From NCBI GenBank assembly GCA_030847615.1, contig JAUMIR010000004.1, positions 76,787,001-76,851,000 of the forward strand: a DNA stretch of 64,000 bases. Direction: 5' to 3'. This document shows positions 33,060 through 47,300 of the stretch, piece after piece (the first letter of the stretch is position 1; every line of letters starts with the position of its first letter). The notes below the pieces were generated by a model. That model was not told the DNA's origin. It ran no database searches and was given only the letters and a program-made list of their open reading frames with translations. The translations under genes were made by a program, and so were the position numbers. Origin of the DNA: Gambelia wislizenii. Taxonomy: Eukaryota; Chordata; Lepidosauria; Squamata; Crotaphytidae.

Positions 33060-33165
33060 CAAAATAAAACAGAATCCCATGGCATTCTGAAGTCTTAACA
33101 AATTTATTACAAGGTAAGCTTTCCCTGGCTACAGCCCACTTCAGCAAGGTATAAAATGTTCTCTA
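33060..33165 (+). repeat. SINE-like repeat fragment
   Basis: GTCTTAACAAATTTATTACAAGGTAAGCTTTCCCTGGCTACAGCCCACTTCAGCAAG-type sequence, a common sauropsid repeat. A relative is at 57202-57345. Confidence 0.5.
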
Positions 33166-33286
33166 AAATTTTAAGATATATAGTGCTTCCCAGTATAGTA
33201 AGGGAAGAGGAGATGATCAGCAGTGAAATCAAAGAAAATGTAAAGCCAATCCAAATAGTCTCTATTTTCTAGCGCCATACACATTA

Positions 33287-33448
<162 letters not shown>

Positions 33449-33949
33449 AAACTTGACAAAGAAACAGAGGACCTCACAATGTCCTGAATATAACTAAGCA
33501 TCTGCACCAATACATATATTCACTGATCACACAGAAAGACAGTCCATTTGAATCCAATTTAACTACTTAAATTAGTCACTTGGATCAAAAAAAAAAGTGC
33601 TTCAAAATATTTGCTCATGTTTTACAATCTAGGCTAATGTTCTGCCCAGGTGTACCTACTTTTAAACAAAAACATATGAAATATCCATTTAATAGCTCTA
33701 CACCCAGTTGCCAACTTATTTAGCAACCATCTTTATTAGTGCTTCAATTCAGAATATATAATGCAGGGTTACCTCCAAAATTTTATTTTCTACCCTCCTG
33801 AACAACATTTAACAATTTGCCTGACCACCATTAAAAAATAACCCACTTTGCAAAAAACATAGATTAAATAACATTAAGAGTTTTATCAAATGAAATGCTT
33901 TTTTGTCAAAAAAGAAAGAAAGAAAAGAAAACTACAAAACAAGCAATCT

Positions 33950-34290
33950 CTAAACAAGGGGAGGGAGGAAATGTGGGCCATGGGCTGCACATGGCCCCTG
34001 GACCCACTTTTGTGGTCCTTGAAACCTTGAAATCCTGAGCAGTCCCACAATTAAAAAAAAAATCTGCACAATTTTTGGCAATTTTTGCTCAAAGACCACA
34101 CAGAAAGCCCCTCCAATATATGAAAACCCTCCCGCTCCACATGTCCTTCCAAATACCTCCATTTTCATCACAGTCTCTCTCAAAAATGGTCACAATTTTG
34201 AGAGAGACTGCAGAGGAGAACAGTAGTATTTGGGCTTGCTGCAGGGGAAGCAATCCAATCCAGTCACCTACCCCTGCTCTAAACAATAAC
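33950..34290. mobile_element. hAT-like MITE
   Basis: AAGGGGAGGGAGGAAATGTGGGCC at the left (with intervening bases) and CACCTACCCCTGCTCT at the right resemble inverted ends. Internal GTGGCCCATGGG-type text is related to 6497-6612. Confidence 0.45.
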
Positions 34291-34807
34291 AAATGAGGGG
34301 ACATTACTGTTCTTATTCTAAAGCTGTACCTGAAATATCCTTCTGTAGAAGTAGCAAAAAGAGGCTTCTGTGCTAGACTGTGTAATAATAATGAGTCTAC
34401 ACTCCTATTCTACAAAGATTAAATAGCTCTCCTTTATTAACATGGCACTGCATATAAAATGTAGTTTCTAAATCAATTCAATTTTTATTCTTGGGATTCC
34501 AGTACTATAGCGGCAGGACTGGACTTAACAGCTGATTAAATGGAATAATGGCTGGCTATGAAGTCTCATCAGCTAGAATTTGCTGACCCTGGTGAAAATA
34601 TTGACATCTTCAAATCAGTTGAAACATATTCTAATTTGTTTCAGTTCACACATTACTAGTTGCAATAAGCCAGTCAGCTTCTTTTTAATTGTAATTGTAT
34701 CATCTATAGGATCATAAATTCTCTTTTACTGCTAACAACCATAATTGTTTGATTTTGAAAATAAACATCTTCAAAATCATATAATAGTATTGAATATGTA
34801 TAATATT

Positions 34808-35090
34808 ATCTATCTATATATAAAATGCTTGGGTATTTTTCCGTGCCCAGTGTGTTGACTGGCTGCCTAGGAAACACACCTAACCAATCCCCTCCCTCCT
34901 CTCACTCCCTCAGTCAATCACCACCCACATGCAAATTCTCTCTCTACCTCACAATCCACTCCTGCCACTCAATCTACATCTACACCAGCAATCTCACAAG
35001 GGCCCCTCCCTCAGCCACTCACCACCCACAGGCAAATTTCCTTTTCACCTCAATATTAATTATGTTTACACTGAAATATATGAATAAATA
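34808..35090 (+). repeat. Unclassified repeat with an internal ~100-bp duplication
   Basis: TCTATCTATATATAAAATGC at 34809 looks like a Helitron 5' terminus. Inside, CTCCCTCAGTCAATCACCAC (34905) and CTCCCTCAGCCACTCACCAC (35006) begin two tandem copies. No Helitron 3' hairpin plus CTRR end was identified. Confidence 0.3.
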
Positions 35091-35260
35091 CATAAAATGA
35101 CTTATTAATATATAACCTTTCAAATCTACTCAAGTGGCATATGTTACACTGGATACAGCGAGTTGTATTATACTTGCGTTATGACATTTCTCTAATCCAA
35201 CTGCCAGAAATGCAGACTGTTCTCTTGCAACAGCATCTCCCAAAATCCATTACACAAATA

Positions 35261-35488
35261 CAGTGGACCCTTGGTATCTGCTGGGGTTTGCTTCCAAGGC
35301 CCCCTGTGGATACCAAAATCTATGGATGCTCAAGTCCCATTATATGCAATGGCATAATAAAATGGCTTCACGTATATAAAATGGCAAAATCAAGGTTTGC
35401 TGTTTGGAATTAGTTTTTAAAATATATTTCCAAGCCCTGGATGGTTGAATCTGTTAATGCAGAATCTGTGAATACAGAGGGCCGACTG
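35261..35488. mobile_element. pogo/Tigger-like MITE
   Basis: TA-flanked; CAGTGGACCCTTGGTATC at the left and CAGAGGGCCGACTG at the right, same family as 22626-22856 but in the opposite sense. Confidence 0.8.
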
Positions 35489-35604
35489 TATGCCTTAATC
35501 ACAATTTCCCCACCTAATTTCCATTTCTCTCACTTTCTTGAAAGTGGCAACACTGAATTTGAGAGGGATACAGGCTAAAAATTAGGTTCAGAGTAATACC
35601 AAAC

Positions 35605-35692
35605 CTGACAGTGCCAGAAAAACATTTATCCTTCCATGGGTCATAATTTTTCAGACAAATCTGCAACTCCACAATCTCCAAGACCCCAAGGA
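35605..35692 (-). pseudogene. RPL10A: RPL10A relic, segment A
   Basis: The minus-strand translation contains [18 protein letters not shown] and FSGTVR, matching RPL10A residues about 33-58. Substitutions at positions invariant in eukaryotic uL1 (including W and C in DPWKDKC) argue against function. A GT follows the last matched base (GTCAG|GTTTGG), where similarity becomes weak, which fits a decayed exon edge. Confidence 0.82.
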
Positions 35693-36394
35693 AAGACAAA
35701 TTTGATTTTATTTGTCCAATCTTGAGAAAACAAGTTTTACAAGACATGAACTAAAGAACTTAACTCTCAGCCATGAACAAACATTCCCATTTAAAAAGTA
35801 ATTTTCATGTCATGGGCCGTTAAACAGCACATTGACTAAGAAGATGGCTTTTCTTGCTGTCTGAACAGCACATTCCTATTTGAAAATTCCATTCCCAGCA
35901 TTACAGTATGCTGTAACAACAGCAGCAGGCCTAGCAAAAGTAATCCTTGAAGTTCTTCTATGGTGTGTGTATTTGAGTGATCTGAACTCAAGAAAACTAT
36001 TTAGAGATTGTCCACCTGTCTAGTTTTGGCAGGGACATTCCCCATTACTTCTCTGTCCTTCCAGTTTCTCAGCTGTGTTTAAAATGTCCCAGTTTATCTC
36101 TCCTCCTCCCACTTCATCCCTTTCTCAACTTTCTTCAGTTGCTGCAAACTGCCTTCAAAGTGCAAGAGTAGTTTGTGCGCAATTAGTTCAGCAGAAGGGA
36201 GAGGAAGTGGCTGAATCTTCACCCTTCCCTGAAGACTGGGGTAAAAGCAAACTGCTGCAGTCTCTCATGGTCTATGTATTCCTCAAGAGCTTTTGCCACC
36301 ACACTGATGTTGCTTGGCCATAGTGTGTCAGCTTTTATTTGTTAAATCTTATGAAACAACAGTTGGGAACTCTGGTCATCAAGATACCATCAGC

Positions 36395-36480
36395 CTTAAG
36401 CATTATAGCACATGGGGAAGAATGATGGAAGTTGCAGCCCAGCTGCACCTGGAGAGCCACAGCTGCCCACCCTTGGTGAG
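36395..36480. mobile_element. MITE fragment (hAT-like)
   Basis: GATGGAAGTTGCAGCCCAGC and CTGGAGAGCCACAGCTGCCCA are typical of a widespread reptile hAT MITE. Confidence 0.4.
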
Positions 36481-36499
36481 AATTAACATGCGTACAAAT

Positions 36500-38510
36500 G
36501 CTATGGCTTCTTAAAGGCTTAAATATCTTCTGTCCTCCTTTAAGTTGCACAGAAGTTGAATCTTATTTCTTTTGATGAAACTAATGCTACTATTGGCACT
36601 CTGGAATTTGTTGAGATTGTTTGTACAGTGAAATTCAACAATTGTGTTTTGACTTTTTAGACTTTTCTAAAAGGGAAGAGTGGCTCTTGAATGCAGATGT
36701 CTTCTGAAAATTCAAGTGTGATAAAAACCAAAGTCAGTACAAACATAACCTTAGAAGTCTCACAAGACTCAGTAATTTTGAGACCACATGTTTTCCATAA
36801 ATTACATTATTTGGTCTTGAAGGTTTACTATTCTACACAGACTACATGTATTTAAAATTGTTCTTTATTACTGTATTTACTCTACAGCTCAGCTCTAGTA
36901 TAGCAAACAGATCCCAGAACTGTCAAATTTCCATCTCATGTTTAAACTAATTTATAAGGGGAGAAGGGAAAACTTTTAAAAGTATGTGTCAAGGATCTGT
37001 CTTCTTTCTGCTTGTGTTACTCTGTAAGTGCCATGGGCATTGTTTGTTGCTATATAAATCACAGTAAATGCCAGCAACACTTATGATTTTGTGAAAAAAT
37101 GCTGACCATAAATTCCTGCTACTATTTACAATAATCTGCAGTAATATTAAAGTTTACTTGAGATTTAATTTGAAAGGTTACAAAATGGACTCTTAGGTTA
37201 AACTCTCACTTTCTACTTTTTTTTTAAAAAAAAAATAGCCAAATAGTTTGAATAACTCAGAAGCTACTTTTTATCCAAATGGTTAAACATTGCTGTAGTT
37301 TAAATCTATATGCAGATGTGAAGTTCAGTGGAACCCATTCAGTGCTTTTTCCATTCTAACCTACCTCATATAATTGGTCTGCAAATACAGTATAACCGAA
37401 AGATATTGGAAAGTATAATCAGAGGCGAGGTCTTAAAACAAGGAGAAATTATAGAGCAGTCCATTCTTGGCTTATCAGTCTTGAGTGAGGAATAGCATTT
37501 CACCTTACAGAGGAACACTAGTTACTGGCAATACTGTAGAAAAGTCCAGTATAACTATGATTAGAAGTTAGGGGTTTCAATCTGTAGGCATCCTGGAGGA
37601 ACAACAGGGCCATGCATCTTGTTGATACATGGCCACTTCTCCAATACCACATTTCAGAGCCTAATGACAAGAGGAACATCAGAGGTGTTTCTACATCTTC
37701 AAAGCCTATAGGCAAACTAGGAAAGCTCCAGGAGAGCAGTGCTGTCTAGTTGGCAGAGCAGCTTTTCTACTGTGTCCTGTGATCCTTCAGCTAGCCTTTG
37801 GAAGGGGTTCGGATCATTTTGCCCCATTATCTTTGTTAACTCATTTTTATTTTGGGGCTGTAGAGGGGAAAGGAGGGCATTAATCCCAATAAGAATTCTG
37901 AACCCCCCCCCCGCCAATGAGATTCTCAATATTTCTAGCACTGCAGTAACTTAAAAATTCAGTTGAGCATTTCAAAATATAGTTTAGGCATCCAAAGAAA
38001 ATGGGCAGATAAAGAGAACACAAACACAGCAAATATAATAGTTTTAAGTTTACCGAATAATTTTCACTCTCATCAGTGCAAAGAATCTGTGGACTGAATA
38101 AAAGTTTCACAGGGAAGGCAATGCTCTTCTTTTGCCCTCCTCTAGTAGCTAAAACTCTGAATCAATTGATCTGTTAGATCAATTTTATACTTTTAATTAA
38201 TGAATAAAGGTGTCCTCAATTCAAAAATATGCATAAAACACTTACAAAAATTGCAGATGACAAGGAACCTTTGTACTGCTATGTAACCTAGACATTTAGA
38301 TGTCTCCTCATATTACCCTGAAAAATGGCACTAGTAGAGTTGCATTAATGTTACATATCTTCTTTTATGGGTAGCCACAAAATTAGCTGTGCACTTAAGA
38401 TACCCCAAGCAAAAGCAATGGAATATGCACCAATGTGTAAACTGAGTTTGGGCCTATTAAATAGGTCAAGGAGAGGTGTAACAGAAAATGCAGGAATAGG
38501 AGAGAAAACT
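36500..38510. other. Intergenic, nothing recognised
   Basis: No repeat, exon or RNA gene that I can support. Confidence 0.45.
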
Positions 38511-38515
38511 TATTA

Positions 38516-38869
38516 CAGGTTGAGTATCCTTTATCCAGAATGCTTGCAAACAGAAGTGTTTTGAATTTCTGATTTTTAAATATTTTTTAATTATTATTAT
38601 TTTTTGATTTTGGAATATTTGCATATACATAACGATATATTTTGGGGATCGGACCCAAGTCTCTCCCCACAGTAATTTATGCTTCATATACACCTTATAC
38701 ACTTAGCCTAAAGATAATTTTATACACAACATTGTTAATAAACTTGTGCATGAAACAAAGTTTGTATACACTGAACCATCAGAAAGCAAAGGTGTCACTA
38801 TCTCAGCCACTGATATGGACAATTTTGGATTTTGGAATATTTCATATTTCCTAAGGAATACTCAACCTG
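38516..38869. mobile_element. Tigger-like MITE with CAGGTTGAGTATCC ends
   Basis: TA-flanked terminal inverted repeats CAGGTTGAGTATCC and GGAATACTCAACCTG. The interior (GAACCATCAGAAAGCAAAGG, TGTCACTATCTCAGCCAC) is close, as far as I can recall, to a human Tigger-group repeat. Confidence 0.8.
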
Positions 38870-39224
38870 TACTATGCATAGCCTTCATAGTGGAAACTGG
38901 AAGGCACTCCAAGGAAGATCTAGATGTGTCTAGCTCATGGCCATGAAGAGACACATGGGAGAGAAAACAGGTTCCCAATCCTCTTCTGTTATGCTCTATT
39001 TAGTGCATGTACCGTGTTTGACAAGTAGTAGTGCACTCCTCCTTCTGAATGCAACTCTTCAGTGCCTTATCTTAGGGCAGAAGTAGGAAGCCTTTGGCTC
39101 TCATCCTACAATTGCCATCATATCTCAGTATTAGTAGGGCTACTGGAGTTAAACATCTCAGCCTTAGGCTCTTTCGGACTGTTCTAAAAAACATAACTCT
39201 TCACAATATAGCTCCTCAGGTTTT

Positions 39225-39718
39225 GCTGGATTTTGCCATGTGTTGTCACCCCTGTCTCCATCTGGTCAATTCTTTTGTGGGGCAGCAGGGGGTGGGGAGG
39301 ACTGTTTGTAGCAATTTCTTGGATTTCTTGGACTTGCACTAAAGTTCTTCCAAATTCTTTTTTTTAAACAGGAGGCTGAGGTTGTCCCATGTTTTAAAGG
39401 ACACATTTTCTTCTCTTTTAAAAAAAAAACTTAAAGAGTTGTAGTGCTATAGTACAAAAGTGCTATTTCACAGATGCACTATAGTGCTATAACTGTAAAA
39501 AAAAGAGAGAAAAGAGAACACTACTTTGTAATTTTGAGACATAGCAGAACAAAAAGAAAGCCAGAGAGTAGTATAAAATGTGTGGTTGGTGCTGGGAACT
39601 GCCTGAAAATAGTCCAGGGTGACATGAATATCATTTGTATATTTAAAAAAACAAAAACCTAAGAATTACAACAATATATATTGCAACCTTCCAGTACATT
39701 TGCTCCATCTGGAGGAGT
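39225..39718 (+). repeat. Unclassified interspersed repeat, copy 2
   Basis: Same family and orientation as 2590-3105, sharing TGTTTGTAGCAATTTC, GGTGCTGGGAA, AAAATAGTCCAGG and CATCTGGAGGAG in order. Confidence 0.6.
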
Positions 39719-39754
39719 CCCTTGTCAAAAAAACATTTCTCAACCCTGTCTCAA

Positions 39755-39759
39755 GGTAC

Positions 39760-39795
<36 letters not shown>

Positions 39796-40320
39796 TTATA
39801 CCCTGCCCCTCTGCTAAAAACAACTGGGGCGGCTTCCAACAATTAAAACACTACAATACCGACTAAAAGCACCACCCACCCCCACCCTCCCCCATAAAAA
39901 GACATTAAACAATATAAAATTAAAACCACCTAACTAAAATCACATTAAAAAAACAAATATAAACAAGACTAAAAAAAGGCCAGGAGACGCAGCTCCTGAG
40001 GCCGGGATCTAATCAGGAAAGGCCTGCCAAAAGAGATCCGTCTTTAGTGCTTTTTTAAAGCTACTTAACTCGTCATCTGATGGATCTCATCCGGCAGGCC
40101 ATTCCATAATTGGGGGGCGATTACCGAAAAGGCCCTCTGGGAGGTTGCAGACAGCCTAGATTTTTGTGGCTGAAACAAATTCCTCCCAGAGGACCAGAGT
40201 GCGCAGGGAGGATTGTATGGGAGGAGGCGGTTCCGAAGATAAGTTGGATCCAAGCCATTTAGGGCTTTAAAGGTAATAACCAACACCTTATACTGGGCCC
40301 GGAAATGCCTGTATGCCTGT
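39755..40320 (-). mobile_element. LINE 3' fragment (L2/CR1-group), minus strand
   Basis: The minus-strand frame at 40065-40286 carries FKALNGLDPTYLRNRLLPY and AFSVIAPQLWNGLP, the C-terminal end of a common reptile LINE RT. Its 3' tail is the (ATT)n at 39755-39795 (complement). A 90-bp piece of the same family lies at 42299-42385. It sits just beyond the FANCE stop. Confidence 0.8.
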
Positions 40321-40720
40321 AGACTCCAACAATGTCATAGTAAGAAGCTGCCACACCCACTGTTCACAAGTCCTATATGTTTATATTTAACAAATATATA
40401 TTTTAAAATACAACACTAACATATATGTGTGTGTGTGTATGTAATCCTACATTACAGCAATCCAAGACAGTACATACATCAAATATGAACCATGAAAGTG
40501 CTCAGATTTCAAATATTTTAGCTGGCATTTTTGTCACTTATGTCAAGGAAGACAAGCAAAAGAATTAATGGTACAACAGACATAGGTCCCTTTTGATTCT
40601 TCCACCTTGAAACTGGTCTTCAGTCATTTCCATCTCATGGTTACCAGTAGTGAAGAATATGGTTGTCTTCCTGCATTTCCCACATAGAAAAGTCATTCAG
40701 TTTTTTATCTGGAATATTTT

Positions 40721-40825
40721 TCATGCAGAAGTCACTCGCTTTAGTGCAACCTGGAGGGACTTCTTTAAAATTGTTTTGTTGAGGTCAAGAGCAGAAGATA
40801 AGCGATGCTGGTGGGCCAATGTAAT
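40721..40825 (-). CDS. FANCE: FANCE exon 10
   Basis: Acceptor CTGTCTAG|ATT, phase 0; ITLAHQHRLSSALDL then LKKSLQVALKRVTSA and TGA. Aligns with the end of human FANCE. Confidence 0.92.
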   Translation of the reverse strand: MTLAHQHRLSSALDLNKTILKKSLQVALKRVTSA

Positions 40826-43800
40826 CTAGACAGGAAAAGAAAATGTAAGCTATCTAGTGGAAGATGTCATTATTTTATCATTGTCCCAATTCCTTAGGGC
40901 TGTTTTTTTTCTTTTAAGTCCCTATGAAAGCATATTAAAATATATACCATTTCCTTAATATTATTCATTCAACATACAGTAATAAACGAAACATGAAACA
41001 AGGATATTCCCATAACCTTCAATGTGTGATAACAAGACTGGAATCACATCAGATAGGTAGTACCATATTCTCTAAGAAACTGGGAGGAAAACGTATTGCC
41101 ACAGTTTCTTAAAACCACATTATCTACGCCAATTTTGCCTTACAGATCTTTTCAACCAAGTTTGTGACTCAGCCTCAGTATTCAGCAAAGTGGAAAGAGA
41201 GGAGAAATGAGGCAGTATGTGTTCTCTCCCCCTGCCCCGATATACACCTACACAAAAACACATGCTACAAAATGACCAGCATTTTCACAGAAAGCAATGA
41301 AAGTTTGATAGGTTAAATTTCCAGAAATGTTAGCCTTTCCCACCTGCAGCACCCCTCTTTCCAAAACTGATGTTTTCTCAATCTAATACTATGTGGGTGC
41401 ATGTATGCTGTCCCCACCCCATCCGCAACCAACACCAGATGCAGCCATCTGGGGCTGATAAAGCAGTGCATGCCTGCAGCAAATGAAGGAATCAGTACTC
41501 TACATGCTAAGGTATGAAACAGATACATTTCACTAGTGGGATGGAATGGGTCAATTAAGGTATGTAACAGATTAAGCTGCCATTTTCTGTTTTCAAAATT
41601 CCTGGTGCAATTACTCACATTCTTTTGGTATTTGGTCAGTAAAGTCAGAAACAGTTTTGCATAATGCATTGACGCCGCAAATTCCGGAGCCATCTGACAA
41701 AGATTTAAGACCAAAACATTGAAGAGCTCAGTAGACAATTCTACCTGAAAAGAGAAGTAGAGATGAGATTGTGGGGGAAGGAAAAGACACTTACCAATAA
41801 TATTAATCACCTCAACTCATTATAATTGGTTAGATGGTCTCAGCACAAAAGCCATTCTGGTGAAGAGTCAAATTAACACAAGGCCAGTAAGATGTTGCCC
41901 AGGCAATGTCTCCTTGGAAACTAAAGCAACTCAGTCCATAACCACTTACGTCCCGCATATCAAGATGATGACCTTAACATATTCCACCTTTTACAACACA
42001 CGTACTTGTTTCAAGCTTGTTGTAAAGAGAAGGGATTGAAATGGGATCACCAAAGAACTGGCAACCCACCTGTTTGAAGAGAACAACTGTATTCAATTCC
42101 ATCCCTTCTAATTATTGAAACCCAGGAGGACTTAAAATGCATATAGTTACCTGTCTTCCCAGCAAAGAATGCACAATTGCAAGGAGATCTTCTGACCATG
42201 GGACCTCTATAATATGGCTGAAAAGGAAAATGGGGTAAAGCGGGGGGGAGGAGAAAGAAAAGAAAAGAACACAATTACAGATGGACTTTGTGCTGTTCAA
42301 GGGGAGACACAGCTCCTGAGGCTGGATTCTAGTGGGGAGGGGCCTGCCGAAAGAGATCTGTCTTTAGTGCTTTTTTAAATGAACTCCACCCAGGGACAAG
42401 GGGATTTCCAGCAGACAATGGATCATTAGCCAACCATTAGCCAAACAGACACTAATCCTTTTTGCATATCTCCCCCCAGGAACTAACTATTCAGATACAC
42501 AAATTTACATATCCTCTCCAACAGGGGTTCACAGTATATAAACTCCACACACACTCCTACCCAACCATTCTCTGAAGATGCCAGCCACAGATGCAGGCAA
42601 AGTATCAGAAATAAACTATTCCAGAACACGGCCTCATTTCCCCATTTCATTCTCCAAATCCTTATCTTCAATGCTGCCATCCATCATATTCCGAATAAAA
42701 CTTCTCTACAAATATATTCCTCCCAGATGACTGCATTCTTTGTTCTTCTATTTAACCAAATTTTGGGCACCTAAATAGTTAACCCCTTTGCCTCTGGCAC
42801 CCTCCACTGTTTAACTTCTCATGTTTCCACTCTCAGTCAGAGCAAGGTTCACTTTCTCATAATAAACCCTTCTCTTTTATTTGTTTTAAATCCAACTTTA
42901 ATTGGAAATTGTATGAAAGGGGAAAAACAAAAACAAATTTCCAAATCTAAGAAGTTACCTTTTTCACCCCAAGTTCCAATTTTTATATTTCATTCTATTT
43001 GTGATCTTTGTTATTTTACAGAATATTCTCTTCAGAATTACTTCCTCATGTTTATCCAAATAATTGTAAGATTTATTGTCAAATTGGAGCATGTCCAGAG
43101 AAGGGCAACTAAAATGGTGAAAGGTCTGGAAACAATGCCTTATGAGGAGAGACTTAGGGAGCTGGGTATGTTTACTCTGGAAAAAAGATGGTTAAGGGGT
43201 GATATGATAGCCCTGTTTAAGTATTTGAAGGGGTGTCACATTGAGGATGGAGCAGGCTTGTTTTCTGCTGCTCCAGAGACTGGAACACGGAGCAATGGAT
43301 GCAAGCTCCAGGAACAGAGATTCTACCTCAACATGAGGAGGAACTTTTTGACAGTAAGAGCTGTTCGGCAGTGGAACACCCTCCCTCGGAGCATGGTGGG
43401 GTCTCCTTCCTTGGAGGTCTTTAAACAGAGGCTGGATGGCCATCTGTCCGGGATGCTTTGATCGTGATTTCCTGTGTGGCAGGGGGCTGGACTGGATGGC
43501 CCTCGTGGTCTCTTCCAACTCTAAGGAGATTATGCCCTGATCAATGAATACGTTAACAGGCACAGGTGGCTAATACCACCAGCCACATTCATATGTAACA
43601 CTGAGCCAAAAATCCTGGGTTGATAAACCTGGATATGCACAAGCAGTATATGGGTTAAATTTAAGCTCACTCTGTTTAATATTAGAAGCCAAACACTATT
43701 TGATGGAACTCCAATGTAACATTTTGCATTACAAGATTTACCTGAATACCAGTCTCACATATTCAGGTTCCAAACATTCCTCAATTAGCTTGCACACGAC

Positions 43801-44301
43801 CTTTATCTGCTCATGGCCTGCAAAAGTAAAGGTAGAAGGCTTAAAGTGTACATCTGATATAGTGCAAGGGATGGTACAAAGAACATTGTTAAGTAATGAC
43901 TTAAGTTGCTTGAGGAAATTCTTATTTAGTAATTTCTTTAACTTCACCTCAGAACTAGGATTCACCTACAACTTGTCCATTATTGTCAGTGGTTTGTTTC
44001 CTTTAAAAAAAAATGCTGTGGTGCCAGCTGGCCTACAACCCAGACCCTACCTGCTAGTCCTGAAAATGTGGGGGATATCTGATGATTTGGAAGGATATAC
44101 TTTCTGCACAAGATCAGAGGCACTGTGTATAACTTTGCATATTTCTGAGTAGAGTATCAACTGGGGGGAAAGATTATACAATTGAGCCAATGCAGCCAAA
44201 TGCATAGAAGTTGGGACTTGGACCTAAAAGACCTGAGGTCAAATTTCACCTTTATCACATGCACATAGTACAACCTGAGAGGTAGGCAGGTAGGGGTGTG
44301 T

Positions 44302-44376
<75 letters not shown>

Positions 44377-47300
44377 AATATATTGTATCTATGATACTAT
44401 GAAGGTGAACAAAAAATAATGGGAAAATGGAAAACATTTTGCAAATTAAGATAGTAAACAACATTAAGAAATACCAGAGATTGCAGTAATTGGATTTAGT
44501 TCAAAGATGGAGGCAAAACAGTTTTTGGGGGAAAGTTTATAGAACATAGAAGCAAAACACCCAATAAAATGTTGTTATGTGTCCACACTTCTGTTGATCT
44601 ATTTATGCTAACATTCAGCACATAACAAAGAAATCACATTGGAACAAAATGGTTGATAACACTGCAAAACTGCAGGTGCTGTTTCTGCTGAAGGCGAGAC
44701 AGCCAGTGTGAAACTAGTCTTGGAACAGATAAGAAGCACAACAGCTGAAGGACTTAAAACATGTTTGGTTTGGTTTTGGGAAAAGGGCTAATATGAAACA
44801 CATTGGTGCAGCCTAGGAAGGCAAAGACCTACTAAAGAACTTTTACAATTTTCTGGAAATTCTCAGCATGTACATACACCAGAGAAGTTCCACCAGAATT
44901 ACAAATGGGCTCTGTTTCAAAATTATGTATAGTTATGGTGCCATCCCTGTGCATTATAAGTTTTTTTTTAATTATTTTTTATTCATGATATTTATCAACA
45001 TTAAAAACATATTATACCAAACAGGCAGAGAATATCAGTATCAACATATTCATCCATCACGTATCTACCTATGTACATGTCAGATATTTGTTTCATATCT
45101 CTTTGAATATCATGTACAACACACATACATATGTATATATCTCATCCTTTAGTCAGCTTACTATACATCTCTTATATTTATTCATTTTGTATGTTTTCAT
45201 TTCAATCATATTCCCAGTCTTCCCTTCTCTTTCAGTTTTTTTTTCCTCCTCCTTCCATCCTCACTTTCTTCTGTCTCTCTGTCCCTATATCACACTATTC
45301 ATGCAAATATAACCATTCTTCTCCATTCTCTCTTTTTCTCTCATTCCTTTCCTCATCTCTCTCATTCATGACTTCCTATCTAGTTTCCCCATGTTTCTCA
45401 GTATTTATGTGCATCATTCAATATTTAAATAGATATACATGTATAAGATGTTTATGAATTTCTACTTCTTTTTTGCTTTCCCTTTAGTGTTGGTTTCATA
45501 TATTTATGTGGTTTCTTGAATCATTTTTTTTTTACTTCCCATTTCACCTTATTTGAAGATTAGAGTTTGTTTGACATTTGTATTTAATGTTTAGTATTTA
45601 GTTCACTGTCTTCCAGTTTCTCTCTCTCTCTCCATCCCTCTCTCTTCCTTTTTTTTCTCTCTCCTCTTTATGATTAATGTTCATGTTGCTGTTACAGTAA
45701 GGATCTATATGTGTGCAGACCCATATATATCTGCATATATCTATGTAGTACGTAAACTGTGGGTATCTAGCTTATTCCACATTAGTTTTTGACTTTTGTT
45801 TGCTTTCTAATGTATTGTGGAGTTTTTTATTCTTGTTTCCATATATTTTGATACCATGATCCAATCTTCTTTGAATGTCCCTAAATCTTTTCCTTTGATT
45901 AACGTTGTCAATTTGTCCATTTCTATCATTTCGTATAGTTTCTCAAGCCATTGATCTCTGGACGGCGTTTCTTTTTGTTTCCATTTATTAGCGAATATTA
46001 TTCTGGCAGCTGCCATCATATAAAAAATCATCTTTCCACTTTGTTTTTCTAATTCTTGGTCTATCATTCCTAACAAGTATATTTCTGGTTTTAGTGGAAG
46101 CCTGATTTTCAAAATGTCTTGAATTGTTTTTTGAATCTGTACCCAATATTTTTTAGCTTCCTCACATGTCCACCACATGTGAAAAAATGTTCCGTTTTTA
46201 CTATCACATTTCCAACAATTTGGTTTTGTCTTCTTATACATTTTTGCTAATTTGGACGGTGAAAGATGCCATCTGAAATACATTTTATAAACATTTTCTC
46301 TGATATTTTGCGATAGTGTATACTTTATCCTTGTATTCCACATTTTTTCCCAATTATGTATCTCAATTGGATGACCGACATTTTGTGCCCATTTTATCAT
46401 ATTTTCCTTTATTGTCTCCTCTTCAGTTTCCCATTTAAGTATTAACTTGTAAAATTTTGAGATCATATTTTTGTTTCCAGCTTGTATTATTTTTTCCAAT
46501 TCTGACCTTGTATCCTCAAATCCTTCTAATTTTATATCAATCTTAAATCTCTCTTTTAGTTGCCTGTATAAATACCAGTGACATGTAAAACCTTCTCTTT
46601 CTAGTTCCTCTTGACTTTTCATTCTGATGTGACTTCCTTCTCCCGTTAATATATCTTTATACATGATCCATTTGTTTGTTGGCACACCTTCCCGGCTGAA
46701 TAGAGCTTCATGTGGGGAAGCCCATAAAGGAATCTTAATACATAATCTATTTTTATGTTTTTTCCAAATTCTCAATAAAGACTTCCTAATTAAATGATTG
46801 TTAAAATCTTTATTCACTTTATCCTTATTATAAAACATGTATGCGTGCCATCCGAATCTATTATTGTCTCCTTCCAATTTTAGTAATTTGTCATCTTCTA
46901 ATATAACCCAATCTTTAATCCATAATAGGCAGCATGCTTCATAGTAAATTTTCAAATTCGGGACATTTAAACCACCTCTTTCTTTGGAGTCTTGTAGCAC
47001 CTTCATCTTTACTCTCGGTTTCTTCCCTGACCAAATATATTTCGATATTTCCCGTTGCCAATCATTAAACACTTTTTCGTTATGTATTACTGGAATTGTT
47101 TGAAACAAAAATATCAATTTTGGTAGTATATTCATTTTAATCACCGCAATTCTGCCCAAGAATGAAAGTTTTAAATTTTGCCAATTCTTCAGGTCCTTTT
47201 TAATTTTCGTCCATATTTTCTTGTAATTGTTTGAGAATAATTCAGTATTTTTATTTGTTATTTCAATCCCCAGATATTGAGTTTTCTTGACAACTTTCCA